From NCBI GenBank assembly GCA_021292105.1, contig CM037862.1, positions 34,561,770 through 34,625,769 of the forward strand: a stretch of DNA of 64,000 nt, given 5' to 3'. Positions 46,217 to 56,711 of the stretch are shown here, one piece after another (position 1 is the first letter of the stretch; each line of letters begins with the position of its first letter). The position numbers and the translations under genes are program-made. The stretch is from Anadara kagoshimensis. Its lineage: Eukaryota; Mollusca; Bivalvia; Arcoida; Arcidae. Below the pieces are notes generated by a model, which did no database searches, was not told where the DNA came from, and saw nothing but the letters and a program-made list of their open reading frames with translations.

Positions 46217-49200
46217 ATGGCAGACCAATTCGGAGAGACAAGTATTTTACTTTGCTGGATTTTCTCAACACTGATAATCCAAGTAGTATCTGGAACAATA
46301 AAAGGTACCTGTCAAATATCGCCAAGTTCCAACACGTAATTATGAGTTGAAGATCAGTCCTTTAAGATGACTACATGTATGTCATATACCATTTTTTTAA
46401 AAATTTAATCATAAAATACATTTTAAAAATGGTATATGACAACTATATAAATTATCCCAGTTTCCACATCATTTCTCCATCAATAAGAATCATTCTTAAA
46501 GGCATTTTTGTTATTAGAACTAACCAATCTAGTGTATATAACGCTCTGTAGAATTTATTTCATTTCAGTATACCAAAAGTAATAGTACTAATAACATTAT
46601 TTTCTTATTCAAGTTATCTTGCTCAGTCTGTTTCATTCGCTTTTAGTTGCAAGGCTCACATGTAGCAGACACAGGTGGTCTACTCTTTTTCGAACTCTAC
46701 AGAGGTGTCATTAGCGTGCACTGAGACTCTGGACCTCGGTTTTGAGTCTAATCCGAAAGATTACTCTAAATATGAGCTATTTACACCTCTAGTATGAACA
46801 GGAGATGAAACCCATCTTAGAAAATTTCTAAGTCCCGAATGAGGTTCGAACCTACAACCCTTTACTTCGAAAGCGAGTGACCACTCGACCATATCCGCCC
46901 ATACTAGTAGTATATCATACGGTGCGCTGATTTAATGAAAGTCGATGCTTCTTTTCGGTCGTTTTATTAATATTATGCATAGAGACGAATTAATATAATA
47001 GAATGTTTATCCATTGTTTTCATATGCATCTTTATATGTGTGTAATTTATTGAATAATTATTGTTTTCACTTATGCTTTTGATTTTTTATAAAGTTACTA
47101 GTATGCATTCAAAAGTAGTACTTGAGTACTTCCGTTTATCTAAATTAAATTTTTTTTTTTAATTTTCATTTTTCACAGAGATCGAGTTGACAAGTGATTG
47201 TGGTAAAAATTACGACTATGAAATCTTTGATGTATCCGATACCGTATCTTATCACGTGATATTCTCCGGAAATGATCCTCCTAAACGTTGCAGACGAGGG
47301 TTCTATCGAGGATATGAAGGCAAGACATGTTTTGAGGTCATAGAATATGACATACAAGATTGTGGTATAACCCTACATTTCTCCGATGATGTTCTTAAGG
47401 TAAAATATATTCATTTATTGTTTGATTGATTTGGTTTTACGCCCGAGTCAATAATATTTTACTTATATCAAGACGTCACCAGTTGGAGGTGAAGTGGCGG
47501 GAATTTTACTTTTACAGTGACGTTAGGGCAATGCACAGGGCCTAGGAAGGGTTCTTTAGCGTGTCACGACAACATATGTAAAAAAAATGAAAGTGATTTT
47601 ACAGTACACTTCTCTAATAGTAATTCTTGTGCTAAAATTTGCAATAAAATTTGAAAATTGATATTTTAATTTTCAGACTTATGACTGTGAATTAAAACCA
47701 TCCCGTCGTATATGTACACATTATGGAGATATCGGACGTATAACCCTAGGAACAAAATACCCAAGGAAAGACTCTTATAAACATTCCAGTTTCAAGATCC
47801 TTGTAACTCCAGGAGAAGTTAAAGACGGTAAAATACTTATACATCTTAAATAATACAATTTTAGCTGCTTGTCACCCCAGGATAAAAAAGGGAGGGTTAC
47901 TTAAAATTTAGCTGGGTAGCTTGTAGATAAAAAGTATGCACTAGTAGTTAGAAATGACTAACTGTACAAAATATTCATCCAAGTAAATAAACGAAGCAAA
48001 ACAGACGCATATATCGCGTTCAAATGTATTTTAAAGTTCTCGACTTCGTACGCACAGTGGGTATAATACAAGTAATATGGTGTATATAGTCTTGTAATGA
48101 AGTGATAGAGTCTAAGTAAGGCTCCTATTGTCTGTGTCAGTGTAACTACAAATTGTGCAAAATATTTATACAAAAATTTAATTAACATGATTAAAGTTTG
48201 GTTACGTTAACTTAGTGGTACCTTATTGCAACAGAAGACCACTTTCCGTATCCGATACCACAACACAAAAATACCCTTGTACACAGGACAAATTTACGGC
48301 TTGTTCCACCATTTTTATTCAAAATCAAATTTTTGCCATGACTTTAGCTTGTTCAGATATTCTACGAGACGCCGCAAGGCGCCATTAAAGTATTTATACT
48401 TATATTTATTTTTGTTGTTGCTGGTATTTATTTGCATTCTTGAAGCCATGGTTCGTCTAATTTTTGACAGTGGAATTCACCGACAAATTAATAGCTTGCT
48501 GGTTAATATAACACATAATAAGTTGTAATTATGGATTCAGTTGTTCGAAGCTTGATTAGTTTAATCAACCATTAACACAGGTTTAAAAAGTCAATAAAAA
48601 TGAACACATCAGTTTTATAGTGATATGGTAAAGTTTGATGGAATTCTATTCGCTCTCAACATTTTCAACATCAATTTCACAACAGATCCTTAATTACACA
48701 AAATTCTAATTGTGACTAATCGATTGAATAAATTAATCAAGTGTCATATACCATTTTTTAAAAATTTAATCATAAAATACAATACAATTTTTGAACGTAT
48801 CTTATGATTAAATAAAAAAAATAGTATTTGACACAAGCTTTGAGCAACTGGCCCCTGATAAAGTAAATATTGCTAAGTTCCCTCTTAATATTTTCGTTTC
48901 AGATCAATCTCCGGCGATCGGTATCATTCTCCCAATTTTAATTATCGGTCTTATAATAGTGGTTGTGTTCACAGTTATTGCCTGCAAACGAAGACAACAA
49001 CGGAATCTGGGACTAACACGAAACCTAAACACCTCCACTACACAACAACCACCCCAGCAGACACACGTGGTAGTGTATCACCACGTGGTCCCACCACAAG
49101 GTACTGTATATATACATGTGATGCCACGGTTTCGCAATCATTTCGTAACTTTGATTTTCTTTAAAATAAATTTGACAAATTTGATACCATAATAATTTTG

Positions 49201-50299
49201 TTAATGTTTAAGGTATTCCGGGTTTAAAGGCGACATTTTGAAGATAAATAAAGCTTATGGCATTTGTTTTTAGTTTTGTTAAAAATGTTTGTTCTTAGTT
49301 CTAAAAAAGATTGTCAAAATTTGCTAAATTCAATTGAAGAAAATAGCCGTTATGAAATGAAATTGGAATATTGGTCAATATATTTCGCTTTGTGTTGGAT
49401 TGAACACCATCAAAAGCCAATGCCATCTTGTGTACCGAACTTTGTTTCCTTCTCATTTTTTTGTATCCTTTCTACTCGAAGAAGCCCCCCTTTTCGGTCT
49501 GCCCCCTTTCATATTTCTCTTATGCCAAAGCGACCTCAGTTTCAATTGATCAATCACAAGAACAGATCTGCAAAGAAGAAGATAGACTGATTGTCTGTCG
49601 ATCTCTATAATTGTTATATGACTGTAGAGAGTACTTTTGTAATGTCGTGTGAAGTAGAGGACCCATATGGGTACTTTTCGATGTCTGCTTGTTAGGTGCT
49701 TACAATTCAATCAGGATTCTTTCATTTGTGTCGAAGAGGTCAGTTCAGGATGAAAGAGGAAACCGGAGTGCTCGGAGAAAACCATCAACCTTTTGCCAGC
49801 GAACTGACAAACTTACCTATACTTGGATCTGTAGGATTCGAACTTTAATGTTAGCGGTTAAAGTCACTGTGATCCAGAAGCTAGCAAATTAAGGTAGTAA
49901 GTTAAACGGTGAATATTCAAATGGAATTGAGGTCAGTTGCTCCGGAAGAGCAATCCGACCTCCTGCCTTTTGCTAGCTACACCAGCCATGTGTGAAATCA
50001 AAATTTAGAATGAACTTTTTGATGTCAAATATATCGAGGATAATGTACATTTATTTATTGCAGGTGGCGGCGATTTTTCACCAAACCCTCAACAACCGCT
50101 GATGCCAGGTACAGGACAGCGAACCGAAATCCATCAATACTCACCCCACCCTCAACAGATGCCTTTACAAGGTTATGGACAACAGATGACCGGTGGTCAG
50201 TTTTATCCTCCTAATCCTCCGCATCAACACGGTGATGCACCTTCTTACGGTCCTCCACCGTCATACGAGGAGGCTAAAAACCTGATACCAAAAGACTGA
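46217..50299 (+). CDS. Single-pass membrane protein with six-cysteine ectodomain and PPxY tail, 297 aa (five exons)
   Basis: Exons: 46217-46304, 47179-47399, 47677-47827, 48903-49100 and 50064-50299. All introns are GT-AG, phases 1-0-1-1. Residues 1-26 form a signal peptide or anchor (ILLCWIFSTLIIQVVSG). The ectodomain (about 30-157) has cysteines at 37, 67, 80, 91, 107 and 116, with VSYHVIFSGNDPPKRC and FKILVTPGEVKD. One membrane helix (158-180, AIGIILPILIIGLIIVVVF) ends in CKRRQQR. The tail is rich in Pro, Gln, Tyr and His, and ends PPPSYEEAKNLIPKD; PPSY (284-287) is a WW-domain-binding motif. The start follows an in-frame stop, and the stop is TGA. AATAAA occurs at 51413. I do not recognise the ectodomain; a CUB-like fold cannot be excluded. 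It is paralogous to the minus-strand gene ending at 56620. The role (receptor, adhesion or trafficking adaptor) is inference from architecture. Confidence 0.85.
46381..46440. repeat. Hairpin foldback in intron 1 of the PPxY-tail gene
   Basis: GTCATATACCATTTTTTTAA pairs with TTAAAAATGGTATATGAC. Shares its left arm with the hairpin in intron 3 at 48741-48834 but is shorter by an internal deletion. Confidence 0.8.
46660..46905 (-). repeat. Second type of tRNA-derived SINE, minus strand, in intron 1
   Basis: Reverse reading gives GGCGGATATGGTCGAGTGGT + CACTCGC (box A, serine-tRNA-like) and GGGTTGTAGGTTCGAACCTC (box B). The body differs from the 44655 SINE. Its far end lies near the GCAAGGCTCACATGTAGCAG segment. 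Confidence 0.75.
47443..47580 (-). repeat. SINE 3' fragment in intron 2 of the PPxY-tail gene
   Basis: GTTTTACGCCCGAGTCAATA, TTTTACTTATATCAAGACGT and GGGTTCTTTAGCGTGTCACG are the reverse of the 3' half of the 44655-44998 SINE. Confidence 0.75.
48741..48834. repeat. Hairpin foldback in intron 3 of the PPxY-tail gene
   Basis: GTGTCATATACCATTTTTTA + AAAATTTAATCATA pairs with TATGATTAAATAAAAAAAAT + AGTATTTGACAC over about 33 bases, with a loop of about 28 bases. Longest copy of the GTCATATACC hairpin family in the window. Confidence 0.8.
49126..49370. repeat. Diverged foldback element (family D) in intron 4
   Basis: CACGGTTTCGCAATCATTTC + GTAAC at the left resembles the termini of 55831-56062 and 60523-60738. 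The right end near AAATAGCCGTTATGAAATG + AAATTGG is a plausible but decayed inverted partner. Open frames around 49264-49892 in this intron are not coding. Confidence 0.45.
49735..49860 (-). repeat. tRNA-derived SINE fragment, minus strand, in intron 4
   Basis: GAAAGAGGAAACCGGAGTGC + TCGGAGAAAACC, GCGAACTGACAAACTTACC and GTAGGATTCGAACTTTAA (box-B position) match the look of a bivalve SINE with a GGTTTTCTCCG-type body. The plus-strand SINE at 59460-59690 has a similar body. Confidence 0.65.
49866..50015 (-). repeat. Penelope-like 3'-end copy in intron 4
   Basis: AGTAAGTTAAACGGTGAATA, AATTGAGGTCAGTTGCTCCG, GAAGAGCAATCCGACCTCCT, GCTAGCTACACCAGCCATGT, GAAATCAAAATTTAGAATGA. Ends about 50 bp before exon 5. 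Confidence 0.8.
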
Positions 50300-51699
50300 A
50301 AATACCTGTGTAAACCCGTGTGCCGTAACTGGATGGATTACTTCCACAAAAATATATTATGTATGCAGCCTAACTGGTCCATTAATTTAGTCTTTTTATG
50401 GTTGTGATTGAGGTGCATAAATGTTTGAGGCAGTGTTGTTGACCAAGGTTGTGTGTTCTAACTCAAGTGCTACACGGAAAACTCATCAAGTGATTTTTAT
50501 CTGTTGTTTTTCCACAATTTGACTTTTTGGCTAAAAACTTAAACCTTTGGTAGGCGTGACACAAAAAGACTTCAATGCGGTTTATTGATATCAACGAATA
50601 ACAAATGTACAAATTTCTGTAACCGAATTTAAGTCAGCACACAGCTTAATTGGTTTTACTTTAGTTGGCCTTCGCATAGCTTAATTGATTTAACTTGTCA
50701 AGTATTCAGCGCAAAGTTGACTATAAACGTACAAGAGAAATAAGAAACGGGTTTCCCTTAATGTTTTCATTCCCAGTTTGAAATGTGCTTCAAGTCGAGG
50801 GCTTATTTTGTACCATCTGTAATATCAACCATTCACTAGACTTTTTTTAGTAGACACATACTCAGTGTATACACTTAAGCAAGGGTAGTTTCTAGCCACT
50901 ATCCGTTTAACTGTTAAAAAATGACAGATCGGACGCCATAGATGTTGGCGTCTTTGTCTTGGGATGCAAGGTACGTTTACTCGTACGTATTAAACGATTT
51001 TTATATGTAATTTAGTATAGATCCAATGGCATTTCGCAAATCAAAACTATTGTTTCAATGTACATTTAACTTAGATAGATTTTGTAATAATTTTACTTTA
51101 TCTCGCGATGCAAGGGGCGTCTAATTGTTAGTGATTGCAATCATATACACTACATTTGGAACATGCATTAAAGAGAACAAAGTGACCTACTAGATTATAA
51201 GAATCCATTGAGTATAAATGTCCAGATAAAACTTGTAATGGATTATTTTTTTCTTCCATTTTATGCAAACTTGTATTTACTGTCCGAATCACCGTGTTTG
51301 TGACAGTGATTAATGCTTTATAATAGTTAATTCTCATGGATTGAATAATGTTGGTATAGTTAACTTGTACCTACTGTATTTCCACAAATTCAGCGCACAT
51401 GAAAAATGCAAGAATAAAGTCGTATTTTCCAACAAACTCACAAAAAATTGTCAAAACTTTATACAAAATATACTGACCTATAATAGGAAAAAAATATTTT
51501 TCATTCATAAAAAGGTGAACTTAATTCTGTACATAGAGCAATTTTTGAACTTTTTAACAAAACAACAAATAAGACTATGTCAAAATTATCCCTTCTGTAC
51601 CTTCTTACTTGGAGCATCTTTAAACCTTATGTCATAATTGGAATATTCATGATGATCACACCTGAAAAAAAACCGAACAACAATGACCTCCTGACCCTA
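50300..51699. other. 3' UTR candidate of the PPxY-tail gene and spacer
   Basis: No coding exon was recognised. The first AATAAA after the stop codon is at 51413-51418, which would give a 3' UTR of about 1.1 kb if used. The 98-codon frame at 51341-51637 is AT-rich and lacks support. Confidence 0.4.
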
Positions 51700-51707
51700 A
51701 ATACCCC

Positions 51708-52202
51708 GGTTCATTCCCACTTAGCCAACATTTTGAAAATTTGTACCTATAGGTGAGATTTTAAATGTTGGCTGAGTGGGAATTGATGTTCGTTGTAGGA
51801 TTAGCAAAGACAATAGGTATTAATTACAGGTGAGGGTAAAGTCTGTTTCAGAAAATCAATAACAAAATTATAAAATCTGAATAAAAAAATTCCTTTAAAT
51901 TAGATTGGAATTTTTTTTACAGAATTACGAACTATATCAATAAAATTACTTGTTAGAAATTCAAACTTGATTTTGTGTACAAGGAGATGATATAAATTTA
52001 TCATTTTTCCACCATAAAAACTAAAATTTCCTAAAAAAATAATGCGGCAAAAGGAAAACTTAAATAAATTTTTATATTGCATTGTATGATATTTCAAGAG
52101 CCCATTAGAGAATTTTATCATGTCTATGGAGTTTCACGTTCTTTAAAAAGGTTTTTAAAAAGTGGATTATCAAATAATTCCTCTATTGAAGAACCATATT
52201 AG

Positions 52203-52248
<46 letters not shown>

Positions 52249-53024
52249 TGTTTAAGAAGTCATGAAGCTTTAGGTACATGAATTCAAGTTTTTAGAGAAA
52301 AATATTCACAACAAAGCTATTACATGTATAATATTTAAGAAAGAATGATAATAAATTTTATAATATTAATTTTTTTTTTTTTTTTTTTTTTTGAGAAAAA
52401 AACTCAGTTGTATTACATTTTAATTGTTTAACTTATTGAAACAGGCAAACATGCTTATTTCAATTAATGAAATAAAAACAATTTAAAATGTTTAAAACTT
52501 GCAATATTTATACAGAAATGAATTAAAGGTTTAATACATGCATGTATAATGTTTTTTGTTTATTGATATTTTTGTAAGATTATTAATTGTATTAAATTAT
52601 GTTACAACATGACAAATAACAAATAAAAACAGAGAACAGTCAGGTGTTGAGAAGTTGAGACTTGAGTAGCCAGTAAAAAAAAGATTTTTAAATATTTTTA
52701 AAACATTACAAATCTTAAAATATAATTGCCTAAATTGACCAAACCTCTACAGACACATATATTAAATTAAAATATTCAGCACCACAAAACATTTATTTAT
52801 TTTCAAATATTTATTTTTTATATACTTGATTTATTTATTTATTTAATTATTTTATTTTTTGTGACTTTTATGATATTCTATGTAAAATATTCAGCACCAC
52901 AAAACAATTTTGCTGAAAAAGACTATAGCAAAATCTTTCCAGGTGAAATCTTAAATGTTTATTTAACCATGTTGGCTAAGTGGGAATAGGAAATTTTAAA
53001 ATGTTGGCTAAGTGGGAAGACACC
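51708..53024. mobile_element. Non-autonomous hAT-like DNA transposon, 1317 bp
   Basis: Exact 8-bp direct repeats AATACCCC flank it (51700-51707 and 53025-53032). Terminal inverted repeats are GGTTCATTCCCACTTAGCCA + ACATTTTGAAAATTT (left) and, from the right end, GGTGTCTTCCCACTTAGCCA + ACATTTTAAAATTT. Extra subterminal copies of TGTTGGCTNAGTGGGAAT lie near 51764 and 52970. An 8-bp duplication with short inverted repeats is the hallmark of hAT insertions. The interior is very AT-rich, with (CT)n, poly(T) and a repeated AATATTCAGCACCACAAAAC (near 52772 and 52886). No transposase ORF. Confidence 0.88.
52207..52245 (+). repeat. (CT)n microsatellite inside the hAT-like element
   Basis: About nineteen CT units. 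A 22-base poly(T) follows at 52371-52392. Confidence 0.97.
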
Positions 53025-53032
53025 AATACCCC

Positions 53033-54133
53033 GATGTAATTTTGAATGAGGCATAAACTTGATCAAATTTCCAAAATTTTTGCAAAATTTCTCGATGTAC
53101 AGGAGAACTGAGCAAGAATGTTTTTGATTAAAAATATAATTTGGTTAGGTCACTACATTTTAAATGTATTTTATTGATAGTTTAATGGAAACATTTTTAA
53201 TTAAAAGAAATGAATAATAAAAATCAAGTGCACTCAATTTATGGAAATACAGTAGAAGTAACTGAAAATATGTATGTGCACAAACACGTCACAATCACTG
53301 TGGTTCGGGCAGTAGTTGCATAGACATCGGGACCATGTTTGTAAAGAGTTAACTTTGTATTTCAATGTTGTATGTAAAAATAAACAATATATATACTACA
53401 GGAAAGACTAAACCATATTCATTATTCACTATTTCTATCCTTTTAATTAAAAATAAAAGTTGGAATCGTAAGACATAGAAATTATTTAGTTTTGATTTAA
53501 TTAAGGATAAACAGGTAGAGTCGTTGGATATAGAAATTATTTAGTTTTGAAGTGAAAGTGAAAATTTTTACGAAGTGTGTCCACTTTTTGAAATAAAAGT
53601 TTAATAGAGACTACATTATACTTTCGGTCATGTCCTAATAAAATGATGTTATTAGACAAAATGGTAAAGTTTTTGTAAAATGTGGATAAAATCTCTGAAA
53701 AACGGAGTTTCGGTTATGTATAAGGATTACAGTGAGTTTGATTTTACTGTTTAGTTTTAGCCAAATTGAATATTAGAAACAAAGTACATGTAATTCATTC
53801 TAAAATGTCAATATTGATGGTTAAAACACATTAAAAATTTATAAATTTCTCAGACAACCGACTGTCATGTTTCTTTAAGATTACGTCATGTTCATCACAT
53901 GATGACGGTTGGCGATTGGCTCTTGATGCAATTCACGTGGTCATATAAGATCTGATATGAGATACGCGTGACATGAAACCTATCTCACATTAGCAGAAAT
54001 GAAAAAAAATGAATATACAATTAGACCTATTTCCATTTTCAGTTCACTTTAACATTAGTTAGTATGACTCATCATAACTATGCTGTGTTGTGTTTGTTTG
54101 TTTTTTTTCTCTCTCTTTTATATTTGTTATAGT
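53033..54133. other. Non-coding interval, nothing firmly recognised
   Basis: AGAAATTATTTAGTTTTGA occurs twice, 60 bp apart, near 53478 and 53538. A promoter-like cluster (GATTGGC, CACGTGG, CATATAAG) at 53905-53950 is noted but has no linked transcript. Confidence 0.35.
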
Positions 54134-54279
54134 CAAACAAAATTGACCTGTCCGCTTGACTTTTCATTGGGAATATTTATATAGATGGGTCCAACCAGTA
54201 CACAGGTAGTGTTAGGTTTCGCGGTTAATAAACAATGAACGTTTCCCATCAAGTTAACGAAATGAACACCCGTGTTCCC

Positions 54280-54352
<73 letters not shown>

Positions 54353-54425
54353 ATATATATAAATGTACTGTTCCATGATAAATATTTTAAGTTAAAGGTC
54401 AAGCGGACAGGTCAATGTTGTTTGT
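54134..54425. mobile_element. MITE, family A copy 2, with expanded (TA)n core
   Basis: Termini CAAACAAAATTGACCTGTCC + GCTTGAC and GGTCAAGCGGACAGGTCAAT + GTTGTTTG match the copy at 13251-13472. GTCCAACCAGTAC near the left end also resembles that copy. A long (TA)n tract at about 54280-54360 makes it larger. The 89-codon reverse frame rich in Tyr/Ile is a TA-tract artefact. Confidence 0.88.
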
Positions 54426-54986
54426 CTATATCATAAAATGTTTATTACATCGCTATTGAGTTTTAATATTATGATTTAATATTGTATTCGATCGTTGATA
54501 ATGTACTGGGGTGGGTGGCAGTAATGGGGTTGGGATGAAGGCGTTCCCTGGTTTTCTAGAAGATTCATTGTTTTGCACTGTTACAGTAATAAAGTACCAT
54601 TTGATATTATTTATGCATGTCAGTATAAGATTAAATAAACTTTTTAAAAATAATAAATTTTCCTTTTAGATGTGTACTTTTTAATTTGTAGCTTGCAAAA
54701 ATTAAATCCATAAATTAAAATAACACAAAACAACAAATGAAAGAAACAAAACATCCAATGAGTCCATCAACTATAAAACTTCCAGGATTAAACAAATAAT
54801 AAATTATTTGGCAATTTCAGGGTGTCCCAAAATATGTAACACTTTCAACTTTTCACCCTCCCCCCCCCCAAAAACAAAAAATAAAAAGTAAGCATCTAAG
54901 TGAAAGTGAAATTTTCACGAAACCATGTTTATGTTTAAAATTTTTGATATTAATAAATTTATAGAATTCCCTTTTATTCTTTTAAT
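54426..54986. other. Non-coding interval, nothing recognised
   Basis: Contains a short poly(C) run near 54860. No exon or repeat match. Confidence 0.4.
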
Positions 54987-55125
54987 TAAGAAATGACATT
55001 CTGATTATGGTATTTCAAGGGGTAATGAAAGATAGTGTGGCGAAGCCCTTCATTTTGAATTTGGCACGCGCCACACTATCTTTCATTACCCCTTGAAAAA
55101 CCATGAGCAGAAATGTCATTTCTTA
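54987..55125. repeat. Foldback element with about 60-bp arms
   Basis: TAAGAAATGACATTCTGATT, then TATTTCAAGGGGTAATGAAA and GATAGTGTGGCG, pair with CGCCACACTATCTTTCATTA, CCCCTTGAAAAACCATGAGC and AGAAATGTCATTTCTTA. The inner 30 bases pair almost perfectly around a short loop. Confidence 0.85.
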
Positions 55126-55830
55126 TATTTACAATAAATATTTTGTACCTTGGCGCTATTTTTTCCATATCTTCGCGTGTGAGTTTTTAGCCATGCGACA
55201 TCGGCGTATCTCACATGACCACGCGACCCCCTGTGTAGAACATGACGTAATATTGCGGGAAAATTGATATACATCAAGGGTAATGACCCCCATTGTCTTT
55301 CAATGGGAATTGAAATACAATTGCTTCTGTATGTTTCATCGAAGACAGGTGCAGGCATATTGTAAATATAAACATACCTTAAACATAAAAAATGAAAGTG
55401 TGACCTCATGTCCAGAGGTTTTGTTATTGTACTATTATGGAAACAAGGGTTGAGTAATGGTGTTTAACGTCCCAGTCAAGAATATTTCACTAATATTGAG
55501 ACGTTATTATAGAGAAAATGCTATCCTACTTATTTTATAACAAGTGCAGAAGTTAAAAAAAGTATTGAAAGTCCATTAACAGCATTGGCAGTATGTCATC
55601 ATACAGAAAAAATGCAGGTTGGACTTTCACAGTTAAAATATCAAAGGCCCCTATGTAAATCCATTAGGTCCCAGACCGCATACCTGGGGAAATTTGAACC
55701 CCTGCAGTGGTTAGCCTAGCCCATATCTGCAATATAATTAACATAATTAGACCTACCCCAGAACAACAAGCTGGAGATCGGCATAATATACCTGTACTGT
55801 GTAAATGACACAAAAATAAGCCATACTGAC
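55126..55830. other. Non-coding interval with SINE tail
   Basis: A minus-strand SINE 3' fragment lies at about 55452-55505 (GGTGTTTAACGTCCCAGTCA, AGAATATTTCACTAATATTG). A decayed tRNA-like head may follow near 55690-55735 (AATTTGAACCCCTGCAGTGG). No gene; the 97-codon frame at 55116-55409 is unsupported. Confidence 0.45.
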
Positions 55831-56062
55831 CCCGGTTTTACAATCATTCCTTAACTAAGATTTAAGCCATTTTTTGCAAGCTCTGCTTGGAACTGCGAAT
55901 AAATATTTTTGTAACAAAATGCAGTTGTCATAAGCTTGATATAATTTTCAAGATGACGCCTTAAATTTCAAATCTTGACAATTAACAAAATTATAAAGGT
56001 TTTTGATTTGCCAGATTTAAGTTTAGGAAAATCTTAAGTTAAGAAATGATTCTAAAAACGGG
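55831..56062. repeat. Foldback element, family D copy 1 (about 230 bp)
   Basis: CCCGGTTTTACAATCATTCC + TTAACTAAG at the left and TTAAGTTAAGAAATGATTCT + AAAAACGGG at the right are imperfect inverted repeats. A related copy is at 60523-60738. Confidence 0.75.
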
Positions 56063-56507
56063 CCTGGTCATTGCCATTAGCACGCTGCAAAGGTACATGT
56101 ATCAAGGCCTGTAACTTCTTAAAAACTGGTTGCCTCTCGATATCAATCTGTTGTAAGTATAACCACATTTCAATCACTTATGATAACTCAATCGTATTTA
56201 GCTTTAGCATATTTATAGCTTTGAAAACCATCGAGATTGGCATGGGAAATGAAATACAGATTGAAGCTGTAATGTGCCAAACAATCCTTCATTGGTCATC
56301 GCCAACATTGGAGCATACTATACTTTGCAGGGAAACAATCTTTTAAACTAGTTTCTTTTTTCTGTTTGCTGTATGCGACATTACAGATATTGTTTCTGTC
56401 GAACTATGCACATGATCCAATGAGTCCTTCTGCTTTTGGCTTTCGGTGCTATTGTTGTTTATCCTGTTGTTGCTGCTGTTGCTTTTTCTGTTAATGTCAC
56501 TGTTTCT
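56063..56507. other. 3' flank of the minus-strand paralog
   Basis: No repeat or exon was recognised. It probably contains the 3' UTR of the minus-strand gene, but no AATAAA is evident close to its stop codon. Confidence 0.35.
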
Positions 56508-56711
56508 GTTGGTGTTGTTACTGCTGCTGTTGTAGCCATTGTTGTTTTTGTTGTTTCTGTTGGTGTTGTTACTGTTGCTGTTGTAGCCATTGTTGTTTTT
56601 GTTGTTTCTGTTGGTGTTGTTACTGCTGCTGTTGTAGCCACTGTTGCTTTTGTTGTTGCTGTTGGTGTTGTTGCTGCTGCTGTTGTATTTTTTGTTGCTG
56701 TGCTACTTGAC
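56508..56711 (-). repeat. 51-bp minisatellite spanning the end of the Gln-tail gene
   Basis: Units start with GTTGGTGTTGTT (plus strand) at 56508, 56559, 56610 and 56661, exactly 51 bp (17 codons) apart. In the three lower units the base after GTTGTT makes a TTA (TAA stop on the minus strand). In the unit at 56661 the same codon is TTG (CAA, glutamine). The array therefore straddles the stop codon and continues into the 3' UTR. Confidence 0.9.

Noticed and set aside
53905-53960. Promoter-like cluster (GATTGGC, CACGTGG, CATATAAG)
   Set aside because: No exon or transcript can be attached to it, and each motif is short enough to be chance.
54133-54402. 89-codon reverse frame rich in Tyr and Ile
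   Set aside because: Product of the (TA)n core of a MITE.
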